A DNA stretch of 6,659 nt, from assembly GCA_034437075.1 (NCBI GenBank), contig DAOTVD010000201.1:1-6659 (forward strand), given 5' to 3'. Under the pieces are notes generated by a model. It did not search any database. It saw only the letters and a program-made list of their open reading frames with translations, and was not told the DNA's origin. Position numbers and translations under genes: made by a program. This DNA comes from DAOTVD01 sp034437075. GTDB taxonomy: Bacteria; Chloroflexota; Anaerolineae; Aggregatilineales; J027. Numbering within the stretch: the first letter of the stretch is position 1; each line of letters opens with the position of its first letter. Of the stretch, positions 1-5,768 are shown piece after piece.

Positions 1-92
1 AGTGCGTAGGCTTCATCGAGTTCATCCAGGCTGAGTTCGCGCCAGTCGTCGAGCGGGCGGTAGGCGACTTCCTCTATATGCATGTCAGTCAT
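1..92 (-). CDS. Hypothetical protein, N-terminus only (cut by window edge)
   Basis: Only the first 30 codons are visible; the gene continues past position 1. The reading begins MTDMHIEEVAYRP and is rich in Asp and Glu (a DDW segment, then DELDE), so the N-terminus is acidic and soluble with no signal peptide. I chose the ATG at 92 because an AGGAG ribosome site lies at 101-105, eight bases ahead of it; an in-frame ATG at 83 is the alternative. The start overlaps the end of the 696-aa membrane protein gene by 8 bases, so it is almost certainly the next gene of the same operon and translationally coupled to it. I do not recognise the family from this fragment. Confidence 0.6.
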   Translation of the reverse strand, partial: MTDMHIEEVAYRPLDDWRELSLDELDEAYA

Positions 93-2175
93 CGAGGCGG
101 CTCCTGTCGATGCTGCCGGTGATGCGGACTTCGGTCGGCATAGCGGCGGTTAGATTGAGGAATTGGCCGACGCGCCCCTCGGCCTCGGAGGCGCGCGCGC
201 CGGTGTTGGACTGCACGGTTTCGACCAGGCGCGCGCGAGTGTCGGGCTGCACGGATCGGCCATCCGGCGCGGCGGCTTGCTCCTGGACGACCTGCATAAT
301 CGCGCCGCCGTTTAGACCCAAGCGCAGGGCTTGGTCGCCGACCGCGTTAAAGCGCGCGGCATCGGTGATGGGGTTATCGCCGGGCTGGACGCCGACTGCC
401 TGCGCCATGCGCCCGCTGAAGGTTTCGCCCGCGCCCGCCAGCATCGGATGTCCAGCCCCCGCCCGATATTCCCGTTCCATATCGACCGCATCGGCCACGA
501 CCGAACCGACCTGATACGGCCCGGCGACGTCCATGTGACCCATGACGCGATCCATTTGGGCCTGACGCGCGTTGGCTTGCATCGTCTGAGCAACCGCGCT
601 GAGTTCGCGTCCGGCGCGTTCCAGGCCGGATGTATCGAGACGCTGCTCGGTGAGGGCGTCGCGCATGGCGGCATCGTCTCGCACGTTATCCGCATTGAGC
701 CGAGCTTGAGCGACGGACTCATCGCGGCGGCTATCGTTTTCGAGGGCCGTGAATTGGGCACCGATGCGCGCGGTTCGCGCTCCTGCGATGCTATTCGGCG
801 ATCCCGCGCGCGGATCATAAGCGGAGATGGCCACGGATGGCGGCGGCTGTATCGGTTCGGGCGGTGGCGCGGCTGGTGCAGAAAATGTTGCAGTTTGGGG
901 TCGCGCGCTGGGGGCATTCATGCGCCGTGCGCCGGAGGTACGCGCCATGCGCCCGGCCATCATGAGTTGACTACCCGCCATGCTGGATGCCGGGCCGCCG
1001 ATGCCCGCCGCACCCATTCCGACCATTGCCGCCCCGGTTAATGCGAGCGCCCCGCCGCCGGTCGCGACCGCCGCTGCCGCACTGACCCCGCCAACCGTCG
1101 CGCCGATGATGGCCTCTTGCGGGGTCATGACCGCGCCGCCGGTGGCCTGACTCACTGCGCCGAAGATGCGCGTCAGTGAGTTCCAGACGAGTTTAGCGGC
1201 GCTCAAGACCAGGATGGCCATCAGTGCGGAACACAACAGCCCGACGCCAATCGAGGCCAGCGGATTTTGGGTCGCGGCGGCGGCCAGGGCTAGCGACACG
1301 ATCAGGGATTGGGCCAGCGCGATGACCACACTGGTGATGATGATCTCGATCCACAAATCAACCACCGAGCGCGCGATGGGTTCCGTGCGTTTGAAGAAGG
1401 CGAAAATGGCCGCCGCTGCGAAGGTCACGAAGCTGAGACCCTGCGCGAGCGTGACCAGCAGAAAGACGATTTTCTCGAAGAGGCCGAGTGTCAGCAATGG
1501 CCACGCGCCGATCAGGCGATACTGGGCAGCAGCGGCCATGTCGAGCGCCCGTTCGCGGTCATCGGCGGGGATGAAATCCCATGTCGGGGGCGAAACGGTG
1601 CGGTCAAAATAGCCATCCGTGTGATACCACTCGAACGGCAGATCGGGCGGATAAGTCCCAGGGTTGGCGGTGGTGCAGTTGCCGAGGGTCGGTGGCGGCT
1701 GGCCCAGCACATCGCGCGAAGTGGCGAGTAGATAGGCCATCGCGATGTCGAGGCCATCGACGCCTTGCCCCGCTTGGGGCGTGGTCGATCCGCCCAGCCA
1801 GCCGAAGTTATCGCAGGGCGGCAGCATGGGGGTGCCATCGTTCGCCAGGTTATTGCTCAGCGGCGCGAGGGGCGATCCGCTAGCGCTGATCGTTTGCAGC
1901 GATCCGGCGTAAAAAAAGCTGTTGATGTCTGCGCGCAGGCCATTCAGACCGAGGTAGAGTTCCGGGCCGAGTTGGAAGAAGAGGCCGACCAGGGCGTACC
2001 ACACCAGCGCGCTACGTAAATCGACCACCTGTAGCCGGATGAAATGCGCGATCATATAACTCAGGCCGAGCACGAACATGGCGATGGTGAAGCTCATGGT
2101 CACGGCGACGCCGAACTGACCTTGACTGCTGACGATGAGCGGCGCGAAGGCTTGCTCGGCGATGAAGTCCGTCAC
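85..2175 (-). CDS. Polytopic membrane protein, TrbL/VirB6-like in layout
   Basis: This 696-aa protein has hydrophobic segments at about residues 22-45, 54-73, 221-262 (probably two), 270-300, 305-328 and a small-residue Gly/Ala-rich stretch at 355-395. A loop of about 145 residues (75-220) separates the first two membrane spans from the rest. It contains C121 and C167, which could form a disulfide if the loop is extracytoplasmic. From about 400 onward the protein is hydrophilic: a Pro/Ala-rich linker (420-450), then a charged helical tail rich in Arg, Gln, Ala and Asp. A multi-span body followed by a long soluble tail is the layout of TrbL/VirB6 channel proteins of type IV secretion or conjugation systems, but I see no family-defining motif, so this is an inference. 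The start is GTG at 2175, three bases after the stop of the 78-aa gene. No strong ribosome site precedes it, which suggests coupling to the upstream gene. The overlapping plus-strand open frames here are GC-bias shadows. Confidence 0.85.
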   Translation of the reverse strand: MTDFIAEQAFAPLIVSSQGQFGVAVTMSFTIAMFVLGLSYMIAHFIRLQVVDLRSALVWYALVGLFFQLGPELYLGLNGLRADINSFFYAGSLQTISASGSPLAPLSNNLANDGTPMLPPCDNFGWLGGSTTPQAGQGVDGLDIAMAYLLATSRDVLGQPPPTLGNCTTANPGTYPPDLPFEWYHTDGYFDRTVSPPTWDFIPADDRERALDMAAAAQYRLIGAWPLLTLGLFEKIVFLLVTLAQGLSFVTFAAAAIFAFFKRTEPIARSVVDLWIEIIITSVVIALAQSLIVSLALAAAATQNPLASIGVGLLCSALMAILVLSAAKLVWNSLTRIFGAVSQATGGAVMTPQEAIIGATVGGVSAAAAVATGGGALALTGAAMVGMGAAGIGGPASSMAGSQLMMAGRMARTSGARRMNAPSARPQTATFSAPAAPPPEPIQPPPSVAISAYDPRAGSPNSIAGARTARIGAQFTALENDSRRDESVAQARLNADNVRDDAAMRDALTEQRLDTSGLERAGRELSAVAQTMQANARQAQMDRVMGHMDVAGPYQVGSVVADAVDMEREYRAGAGHPMLAGAGETFSGRMAQAVGVQPGDNPITDAARFNAVGDQALRLGLNGGAIMQVVQEQAAAPDGRSVQPDTRARLVETVQSNTGARASEAEGRVGQFLNLTAAMPTEVRITGSIDRSRLDD

Positions 2176-2178
2176 GAG

Positions 2179-2415
2179 TTAGACGATAATCCCGGCGATG
2201 ACGAGGACGGGCATGAGGAACCATTGGATGGCGGCCAGCAGGTGCAGCACGTCGTACCATAGCCCATCGACCATGAATTCGATGTCCTGCGTCAGGTCAT
2301 CGACCCAATCGCCGGGGGCAGGGACTTGGGCGGACGCGGTCGCGGGGAAGGCGAGTAGCAATCCCACGATTAGCACAATATAGATGAAGCGAGGGTGTTT
2401 CAAAAATCGGTTCAT
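2179..2415 (-). CDS. Small secreted/membrane peptide with signal sequence
   Basis: This 78-aa protein has a textbook signal sequence: basic MNRFLKHPR, a hydrophobic core at residues 11-24, then a small-residue ATASA site with probable cleavage after A29. The mature part has a short acidic amphipathic stretch (residues 36-53) and ends in a hydrophobic segment (about 58-78) running to the last residue, so it is probably membrane-inserted. The ATG at 2415 overlaps the stop of the 394-aa gene in an ATGA junction; the longer open frame extending upstream to 2490 lies inside that gene and lacks support. Position and size just ahead of a TrbL/VirB6-like gene would fit a pilin-like or accessory subunit of an envelope machine. 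VirB2-type pilins normally have two membrane helices after processing and this has one, so function is unassigned. Confidence 0.75.
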   Translation of the reverse strand: MNRFLKHPRFIYIVLIVGLLLAFPATASAQVPAPGDWVDDLTQDIEFMVDGLWYDVLHLLAAIQWFLMPVLVIAGIIV

Positions 2416-3596
2416 GGGATCAATCCTGGTTGGTTGCCGGGCGAGAGAAGCAGCGTGAAGGTCTCGGCCTCGCGGTTGCCGACGGGCCAAGTCTCGCCGA
2501 AATAGGGGACGACGATCTGCACGGGCGCGTTCGTGGCCGCTTCGAGTTGGACAAAGCCGCCCGTATCCGTGAAGGCATGCGCCACGACGCGATTTGTGCC
2601 GCGCTCCACGAGCCGGACGGAGATGCCGCGCACCCCTTCGGCGACGTCGATGCTCCCGTTAGCGTTTTCGTCGTAGGCGATGACCACCGAGGCGCGGACG
2701 GTTTGCAGCGGCACATCGGTGGCGGTGGGTTGGGGCGAAGGCGGCGCGCCGATTAGCTCGACCTCGGCGGGGATTAGGGTCGCGGTCGGTTGCGGGCTGG
2801 GCAGCGTGCTGATATGCACATCCGGCTCAGAGTGATACACGTCGATGGCATCCAGCGCGAGCATGTTGCCCGTGCTGAGGTCGCTCGCGCTCGCTGTGTT
2901 GTGCAATTCGAGGGTGTGCGTCCCCGGCTCGGTGATGTAGACAGCCGTGGCCGTGAACATCCCACTTGGCGCGTAGCTGTCGATGACATCGACCACCAAG
3001 CCATTCAGGAGCACATGCCAGATGCCGCCATTCGTGAACCCCACATAGCGCACACGAACAGCTTGACCCGTAAACGTGAAGGCCGCGCGGGCGTCGCGTT
3101 GCTCAGTGTAATGATATTGGCCTCGACTGGCGGACTGCGAGCCGATGGGCGTCCAGTCGCCGCGCGGATAGCTCACCGCTAGATGATCGCTCTCGAAGGT
3201 GATCCAGCCGGAGAAATCCTCGTAGGGCGCGGGGATCAGCGTCGCGTTGGGGAGGCTATCGGCGGGCGCGGGCGGCTCCTCCAGGATGCGCAAATCGGCA
3301 GGGATGGGTGTCGGGCTGGGCGGTAGCGTCACGTCTGGCATGAGAATCGTCGCGCGCGTGACCCGCTCGGCGAGGGTGGCCGTGGCGGTCGGGGAGGGTG
3401 TGCTGCTGGGTGTGACGGTTGCGGATGCGGTTGGCGTTAGCGTAGGCGGCGGCGGGATACTCGGCGAGGCGGTCGGGCTAACCTCCGCGATGATGGGCGG
3501 CGGGGGATTATCTGCGTGTAGGAGGTAGGCGGCAAGCCCGGCGACGATGAGCGCCAGGACGAGTAAAGCGATTCCGATGATGAGCGCGCGCGGCAT
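2412..3596 (-). CDS. Membrane-anchored surface protein: Pro/Thr stalk, beta-sandwich, SdrD-B-like domain
   Basis: This 394-aa protein has an N-terminal hydrophobic anchor (residues 5-26), most likely an uncleaved signal anchor. A Pro/Ser/Thr-rich stalk follows (31-75, again 92-100), forming an extended and possibly glycosylated spacer. Residues about 125-256 look like a beta-sandwich of the carbohydrate-binding/galactose-binding type, with alternating hydrophobic strands, the segment YVGFTNGGIWHVLLNG and the closing LALDAIDVY. A second stalk has two PSPQPTAT copies (266-273 and 286-293). The C-terminal domain (about 300-385) resembles SdrD B-like/Cna-B repeats: DENANGSIDVAEG at 309-321 has an EF-hand-like spacing of oxygen ligands (D309, N311, N313, S315, D317, E320). 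It is the first gene of the minus-strand unit. The ATG at 3596 has a GGAGG ribosome site at 3604-3608, seven bases away. The stop overlaps the next start (ATGA). Ligand and role are unknown; display on the outer face is inferred. Confidence 0.85.
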   Translation of the reverse strand: MPRALIIGIALLVLALIVAGLAAYLLHADNPPPPIIAEVSPTASPSIPPPPTLTPTASATVTPSSTPSPTATATLAERVTRATILMPDVTLPPSPTPIPADLRILEEPPAPADSLPNATLIPAPYEDFSGWITFESDHLAVSYPRGDWTPIGSQSASRGQYHYTEQRDARAAFTFTGQAVRVRYVGFTNGGIWHVLLNGLVVDVIDSYAPSGMFTATAVYITEPGTHTLELHNTASASDLSTGNMLALDAIDVYHSEPDVHISTLPSPQPTATLIPAEVELIGAPPSPQPTATDVPLQTVRASVVIAYDENANGSIDVAEGVRGISVRLVERGTNRVVAHAFTDTGGFVQLEAATNAPVQIVVPYFGETWPVGNREAETFTLLLSPGNQPGLIP

Positions 3597-3603
3597 GCGA
3601 CGA

Positions 3604-3608
3604 CCTCC
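3604..3608 (-). promoter_or_regulatory. Ribosome binding site of the 394-aa surface protein gene
   Basis: On the minus strand the bases read GGAGG, followed by T, with seven bases to the ATG at 3596. It fixes the start of the first gene of the minus-strand operon. I found no convincing -35/-10 pair for this gene between 3609 and 3720. Confidence 0.7.
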
Positions 3609-3665
3609 ACTGGGGATGCGAGGAGGCTAGCATAGCCGGGTGTTGTTCGGGCGGTGTTCGAGAAG

Positions 3666-3704
3666 TTGACATAACTCCCTCATCTGTCGCATTTTCGCTA
3701 TAAG
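3666..3704 (+). promoter_or_regulatory. Candidate promoter for the RT-cas1 operon
   Basis: A perfect TTGACA -35 hexamer is at 3666-3671. The hexamer at the usual distance is poor (CATTTT at 3690-3695, 18-bp spacer). A better -10-like TATAAG at 3699-3704 is 27 bp away, too far for a standard housekeeping promoter. The position, in an AT-richer stretch just upstream of the plus-strand genes, is right, but the pairing is weak. If used, the transcript would carry a leader of roughly 110-120 nt before the first start codon. Confidence 0.3.
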
Positions 3705-3705
3705 T

Positions 3706-3749
3706 CTATCGACAACCCTAATACCTTCGGGTTGAGACCCTAACGATAG
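3706..3749 (+). other. Nested inverted repeats in the operon leader (alternative stem)
   Basis: CTATCG (3706-3711) is complementary to CGATAG (3744-3749), and inside it CAACCC (3713-3718) is complementary to GGGTTG (3729-3734) around a 10-nt loop. Together they could fold as one interrupted hairpin. This fold uses bases that also belong to the perfect palindrome at 3731-3760, so the two folds exclude each other. The heptamer ACCCTAA also occurs twice, at 3715-3721 and 3737-3743, 22 bp apart (about two helical turns). The base pairing is seen directly; regulation is inferred. Confidence 0.4.
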
Positions 3750-3760
3750 TGGGTCTCAAC
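3731..3760 (+). repeat. Perfect palindrome, 10-bp arms around a 10-nt loop
   Basis: GTTGAGACCC (3731-3740) and GGGTCTCAAC (3751-3760) are exact reverse complements. There is no run of T after the second arm, so it does not look like an intrinsic terminator. It lies about 60 bp before the first start codon of the plus-strand operon and would suit a dimeric repressor operator or an RNA hairpin in the leader. Its 30-nt length, GTTGA start and hairpin form also recall a palindromic CRISPR repeat, but only one copy exists in the window. Confidence 0.65.
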
Positions 3761-3810
3761 TATCCTTCGACATGGCACAGTATAACTACCGTATCTGAGC
3801 TATGGATTGA

Positions 3811-3815
3811 AGGAG
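3811..3815 (+). promoter_or_regulatory. Strong ribosome binding site before the 37-aa ORF
   Basis: AGGAG, preceded by A at 3810, stands six bases before the ATG at 3822. This near-ideal site is the main reason to believe that the tiny reading frame at 3822-3935 is translated rather than the overlapping 66-aa frame. Confidence 0.6.
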
Positions 3816-3821
3816 AAAACG

Positions 3822-3935
3822 ATGCCAAAGCTCAATGTTCCAAATGTGAGTTGTTGGTTGTTGGGGTTCGTGATGCCGCTCATGGTGAGTGTGAGCTGTT
3901 GGGCGGCGACTATTGCAATTGCCGTGAATGCGTAG
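3822..3935 (+). CDS. Putative 37-aa single-pass membrane microprotein
   Basis: This ATG-started frame of 37 residues has an excellent ribosome site (AGGAG at 3811-3815, six-base spacing). After a short polar N-terminus (MPKLNVPN) nearly all of residues 9-35 are hydrophobic, enough for one membrane span. The motif VSCW appears twice (residues 9-12 and 24-27, C11 and C26), from a 12-bp near-repeat in the DNA 45 bp apart. Its TAG stop runs directly into the AGGGGG ribosome site of the GTPase-like gene 10 bases downstream, so the two would be coupled. It could be a membrane partner of the GTPase-like protein, whose C-terminus is also hydrophobic, or a leader peptide. The caveat is that GT-rich DNA yields hydrophobic translations by chance, and a Cys-rich 66-aa frame (3749-3949) overlaps it. 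I know no matching family. Confidence 0.5.
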   Translation: MPKLNVPNVSCWLLGFVMPLMVSVSCWAATIAIAVNA

Positions 3936-3939
3936 GGGG
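3934..3939 (+). promoter_or_regulatory. Ribosome binding site selecting the GTPase-like start at 3946
   Basis: AGGGGG lies six bases before the ATG at 3946 and overlaps the TAG stop of the 37-aa frame. It favours 3946 over the in-frame ATG at 3928, which would place this ribosome site inside the coding region. Confidence 0.6.
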
Positions 3940-3945
3940 TGCGAG

Positions 3946-4893
3946 ATGACTGATTTCCATGCAATTGATGTAGAGTCCTTGCTAGATCATATTCGCGAGA
4001 GCAAGAACGGCCAGCGAGAAGAAACGCCGTTTGCATTCAACTCGGGGATGAGCCAGGGGCGTATCGCCATTGTCGGATTAGCGGATTGTGGCAAACGCAC
4101 CCTCTACAACAGCCTGTGGGGCTGGGATGTGCTGGCGGGTAAATATGGCGATAAGCCCATTTTGAACCTGGGAGTGTTTTCGCTGGTGGATTTACCGGAC
4201 AACCCGCATGAGGCCGATGGTCTGAGCTTCTACCCAGAAGACTTTGACCTCATCGTCTATATGATCGATGCATCGGCGGGGCTGCGTGCCGAAGACTTCC
4301 AATGGATCACGCGCTTTCGGGCCAGTGACACAGCGCTACTATTGATTCTCAACAAGATCGACCGACTCGCGCTGGATGTAGCGGATGTGATGATCGCAGA
4401 TGTCGAGCAGAAATTGGCCGCTAAGGTGTTATGCCTGAACAGCGTGCAGAGCGCATTTGTTCATGACCAGTTTTTGCCTGCGGTACTGGAAGCTGCGCCC
4501 CAGCTCGGGCGCGCGTTGGCCTGCGAAATCGTGTCGCTACGGGCGCATGTCGTGCGCTACTACATTCGGGACGCGGTGATGCAAACGGGTAACTTGTTCG
4601 TGGATGGTCTGGCAGAACTGCGGTTGGAGGAATTGCTTGACATTCAACGTGGTCTGGTGAGGCGCATTGCTGAGATGTATGGCTACAAGAATCGCCAAGG
4701 CGATACGTACCCACTGATGCTGGCTCACCTGGGTTTGCGCCATGCCCAACGCATCTTTAAGCCGGACAAGGCCGATGCCAATATGCTGATCTGGAGTGCC
4801 GTTGGCGCGGGATTAACCTGGTTGGTGGGCGTGGCTGCGCTGTATCAATTCGCGCCGGATCGGTTCCTGGCGCGTTGGAAGAAGGCTGTCTAA
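3946..4893 (+). CDS. GTPase-like protein with degenerate P-loop and C-terminal membrane segment, linked to RT-Cas1
   Basis: This 315-aa protein has an N-terminal TRAFAC/Era-like GTPase fold (about residues 36-190). RIAIVG (39-44) leads into a P-loop GLADCGKRT (44-52). R51 sits where the magnesium-binding Ser/Thr normally is, although T52 follows. The G3 site reads DLPD (82-85) instead of DxxG. The G4 guanine-specificity motif NKID (136-139) is intact, and NSV (165-167) may stand in for G5. So guanine nucleotide binding is likely but hydrolysis may be weak or lost. The C-terminal part (about 225-305) is helical with LLDIQRGLVRRIAEMYGY (230-247), reminiscent of DUF697-type GTPase tails, and ends in a membrane segment (about 280-302). 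The best start is the ATG at 3946. The gene stop overlaps the RT start (TAATG). The overlap argues for a role with RT and Cas1, perhaps placing them at the membrane, which is inference. It is not a standard cas gene that I know. Confidence 0.85.
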   Translation: MTDFHAIDVESLLDHIRESKNGQREETPFAFNSGMSQGRIAIVGLADCGKRTLYNSLWGWDVLAGKYGDKPILNLGVFSLVDLPDNPHEADGLSFYPEDFDLIVYMIDASAGLRAEDFQWITRFRASDTALLLILNKIDRLALDVADVMIADVEQKLAAKVLCLNSVQSAFVHDQFLPAVLEAAPQLGRALACEIVSLRAHVVRYYIRDAVMQTGNLFVDGLAELRLEELLDIQRGLVRRIAEMYGYKNRQGDTYPLMLAHLGLRHAQRIFKPDKADANMLIWSAVGAGLTWLVGVAALYQFAPDRFLARWKKAV

Positions 4894-5768
4894 TGTCGCG
4901 CGCACCTTCTGCCCCCGCGCCGGAGGTGTTGTACTCCCCGGATGCGCTGCGCCGTGCCTGGCGTATGGTGCGGCGCAATGGGGACTCTCCGGGCACGGAT
5001 GGCGTATCGGTCGATGCATTCGCCCAGGATGTAGAACGCCAACTCCAACGCTTGCGCGATCAAATCCTGGCGGGTAGCTACCGTCCATTCCCCGTTCAGC
5101 GCTACTACGTCAAGAAAGCATCGGGCAAGAACCGTCCGATTTCCGTTTGGGCCGTGCGCGACCGTGTGGCTCAGCGGGTTGTTCACGAATATCTTACGCC
5201 TCATTTGGAAAATATCTTCCTGGATTGCAGCTATGGCTTTCGTCCAAACCGCTCGGTGGAAGACGCCATTAACGCGATCGTGGATGCGCGCCGCCGCAAC
5301 CTGCGCTGGGTGCTGGATGCCGACATCACCGAATGTTTCGATAGCATCCCCATTCACCTGATGTTATCGCAGGCAGAGAGCGTGATTCGCTCCGAGTTGG
5401 TGCTGCATCTCATCAAGCTATGGCTGAACACTCGCGTTGCACGGCATCAGGGCGAACGCGCGGGCATTTCGCAGGGGAGCGTGATCTCGCCGCAATTGGC
5501 AAACCTCTATCTGCACCGCTTCGACCAGATGATCGCCGCCGCGCTGCCGGGCTCCGAGATGGTGCGCTTTGCCGACGATTTCGTCATCCTCTCGCGCAGT
5601 CGTCAGGATGCCGATTGGAGCATGCGCGTCGCTAAACGCAGCCTCAGCAACTTACGCTTGCGCATGAATATGCAAAAGAGTGGCGTGGTGCATTTTGAGG
5701 AGGGCTTTTCCTTTTTAGGCGTAGCGTTCAAAGGCAAGCGATATAAACCCATAGAAAGGGAAAACTGA
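4893..5768 (+). CDS. CRISPR-associated reverse transcriptase (stand-alone, compact)
   Basis: This 291-aa RNA-directed DNA polymerase is of the group II intron-like lineage. Visible blocks in order are NGDSPGTDGVSV (29-40); RT1/RT2 with SYRPFPVQRYYVKKASGKNR (62-81) and the segment to about 118, including SYGFRPNRS (113-121); RT3 LDADITECFDSI (141-152, catalytic D144); RT4 GISQGSVISPQLANLYL (191-207); RT5 VRFADDFVIL (224-233, catalytic D228 and D229, FADD instead of YADD); RT6 LRLRMNMQKS (254-263); and RT7 with FSFLGV (272-277). It stops right after RT7: no maturase/thumb X domain, HNH endonuclease, Cas6 or Cas1 fusion is present. The ATG at 4893 is preferred, with GAAGG at 4881-4885 and a TAATG overlap with the upstream stop; a TTG at 4875 would only add six residues. 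Placement directly before cas1 (TGATG overlap) indicates a role in making DNA spacers from RNA, as known for RT-Cas1 systems. Confidence 0.93.
   Translation: MSRAPSAPAPEVLYSPDALRRAWRMVRRNGDSPGTDGVSVDAFAQDVERQLQRLRDQILAGSYRPFPVQRYYVKKASGKNRPISVWAVRDRVAQRVVHEYLTPHLENIFLDCSYGFRPNRSVEDAINAIVDARRRNLRWVLDADITECFDSIPIHLMLSQAESVIRSELVLHLIKLWLNTRVARHQGERAGISQGSVISPQLANLYLHRFDQMIAAALPGSEMVRFADDFVILSRSRQDADWSMRVAKRSLSNLRLRMNMQKSGVVHFEEGFSFLGVAFKGKRYKPIEREN

Noticed and set aside
110..1731. Several plus-strand open frames (110-514, 331-1041, 1166-1612, 1309-1731)
   Set aside because: They lie antisense to the 696-aa membrane protein gene in very GC-rich DNA, have no ribosome sites or recognisable domains, and are explained by codon bias of the real gene.
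2420..3528. Open frames antisense or out of frame within the surface protein gene (2420-2716, 2790-3182, 3247-3528)
   Set aside because: The Gly/Val-rich or Arg-rich translations are by-products of the Pro/Thr stalk codons; the 394-aa frame has clear domains, a signal anchor and a ribosome site.
3731..3760. Intrinsic terminator
   Set aside because: The stem is not followed by a T-run (TATCCTTCG follows) and it lies upstream of the operon rather than after a gene on the same strand.
3597..3821. CRISPR array in the intergenic region
   Set aside because: Only one palindromic element and short imperfect repeats (CTATC/CGACA flanks, ACCCTAA twice) are present; there are no regularly spaced identical repeats.
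3800..4036. 78-aa minus-strand open frame across the start of the GTPase-like gene
   Set aside because: There is no ribosome site, and it crosses the start region of a well-supported plus-strand gene.
4890..5357. 155-aa minus-strand open frame
   Set aside because: It is fully antisense to the reverse transcriptase, whose motifs are unmistakable in the plus frame.
4893..5768. Group II intron reverse transcriptase
   Set aside because: No thumb/maturase or endonuclease domain is present, and flanking genes overlap its start and stop by a few bases, leaving no room for intron RNA domains.
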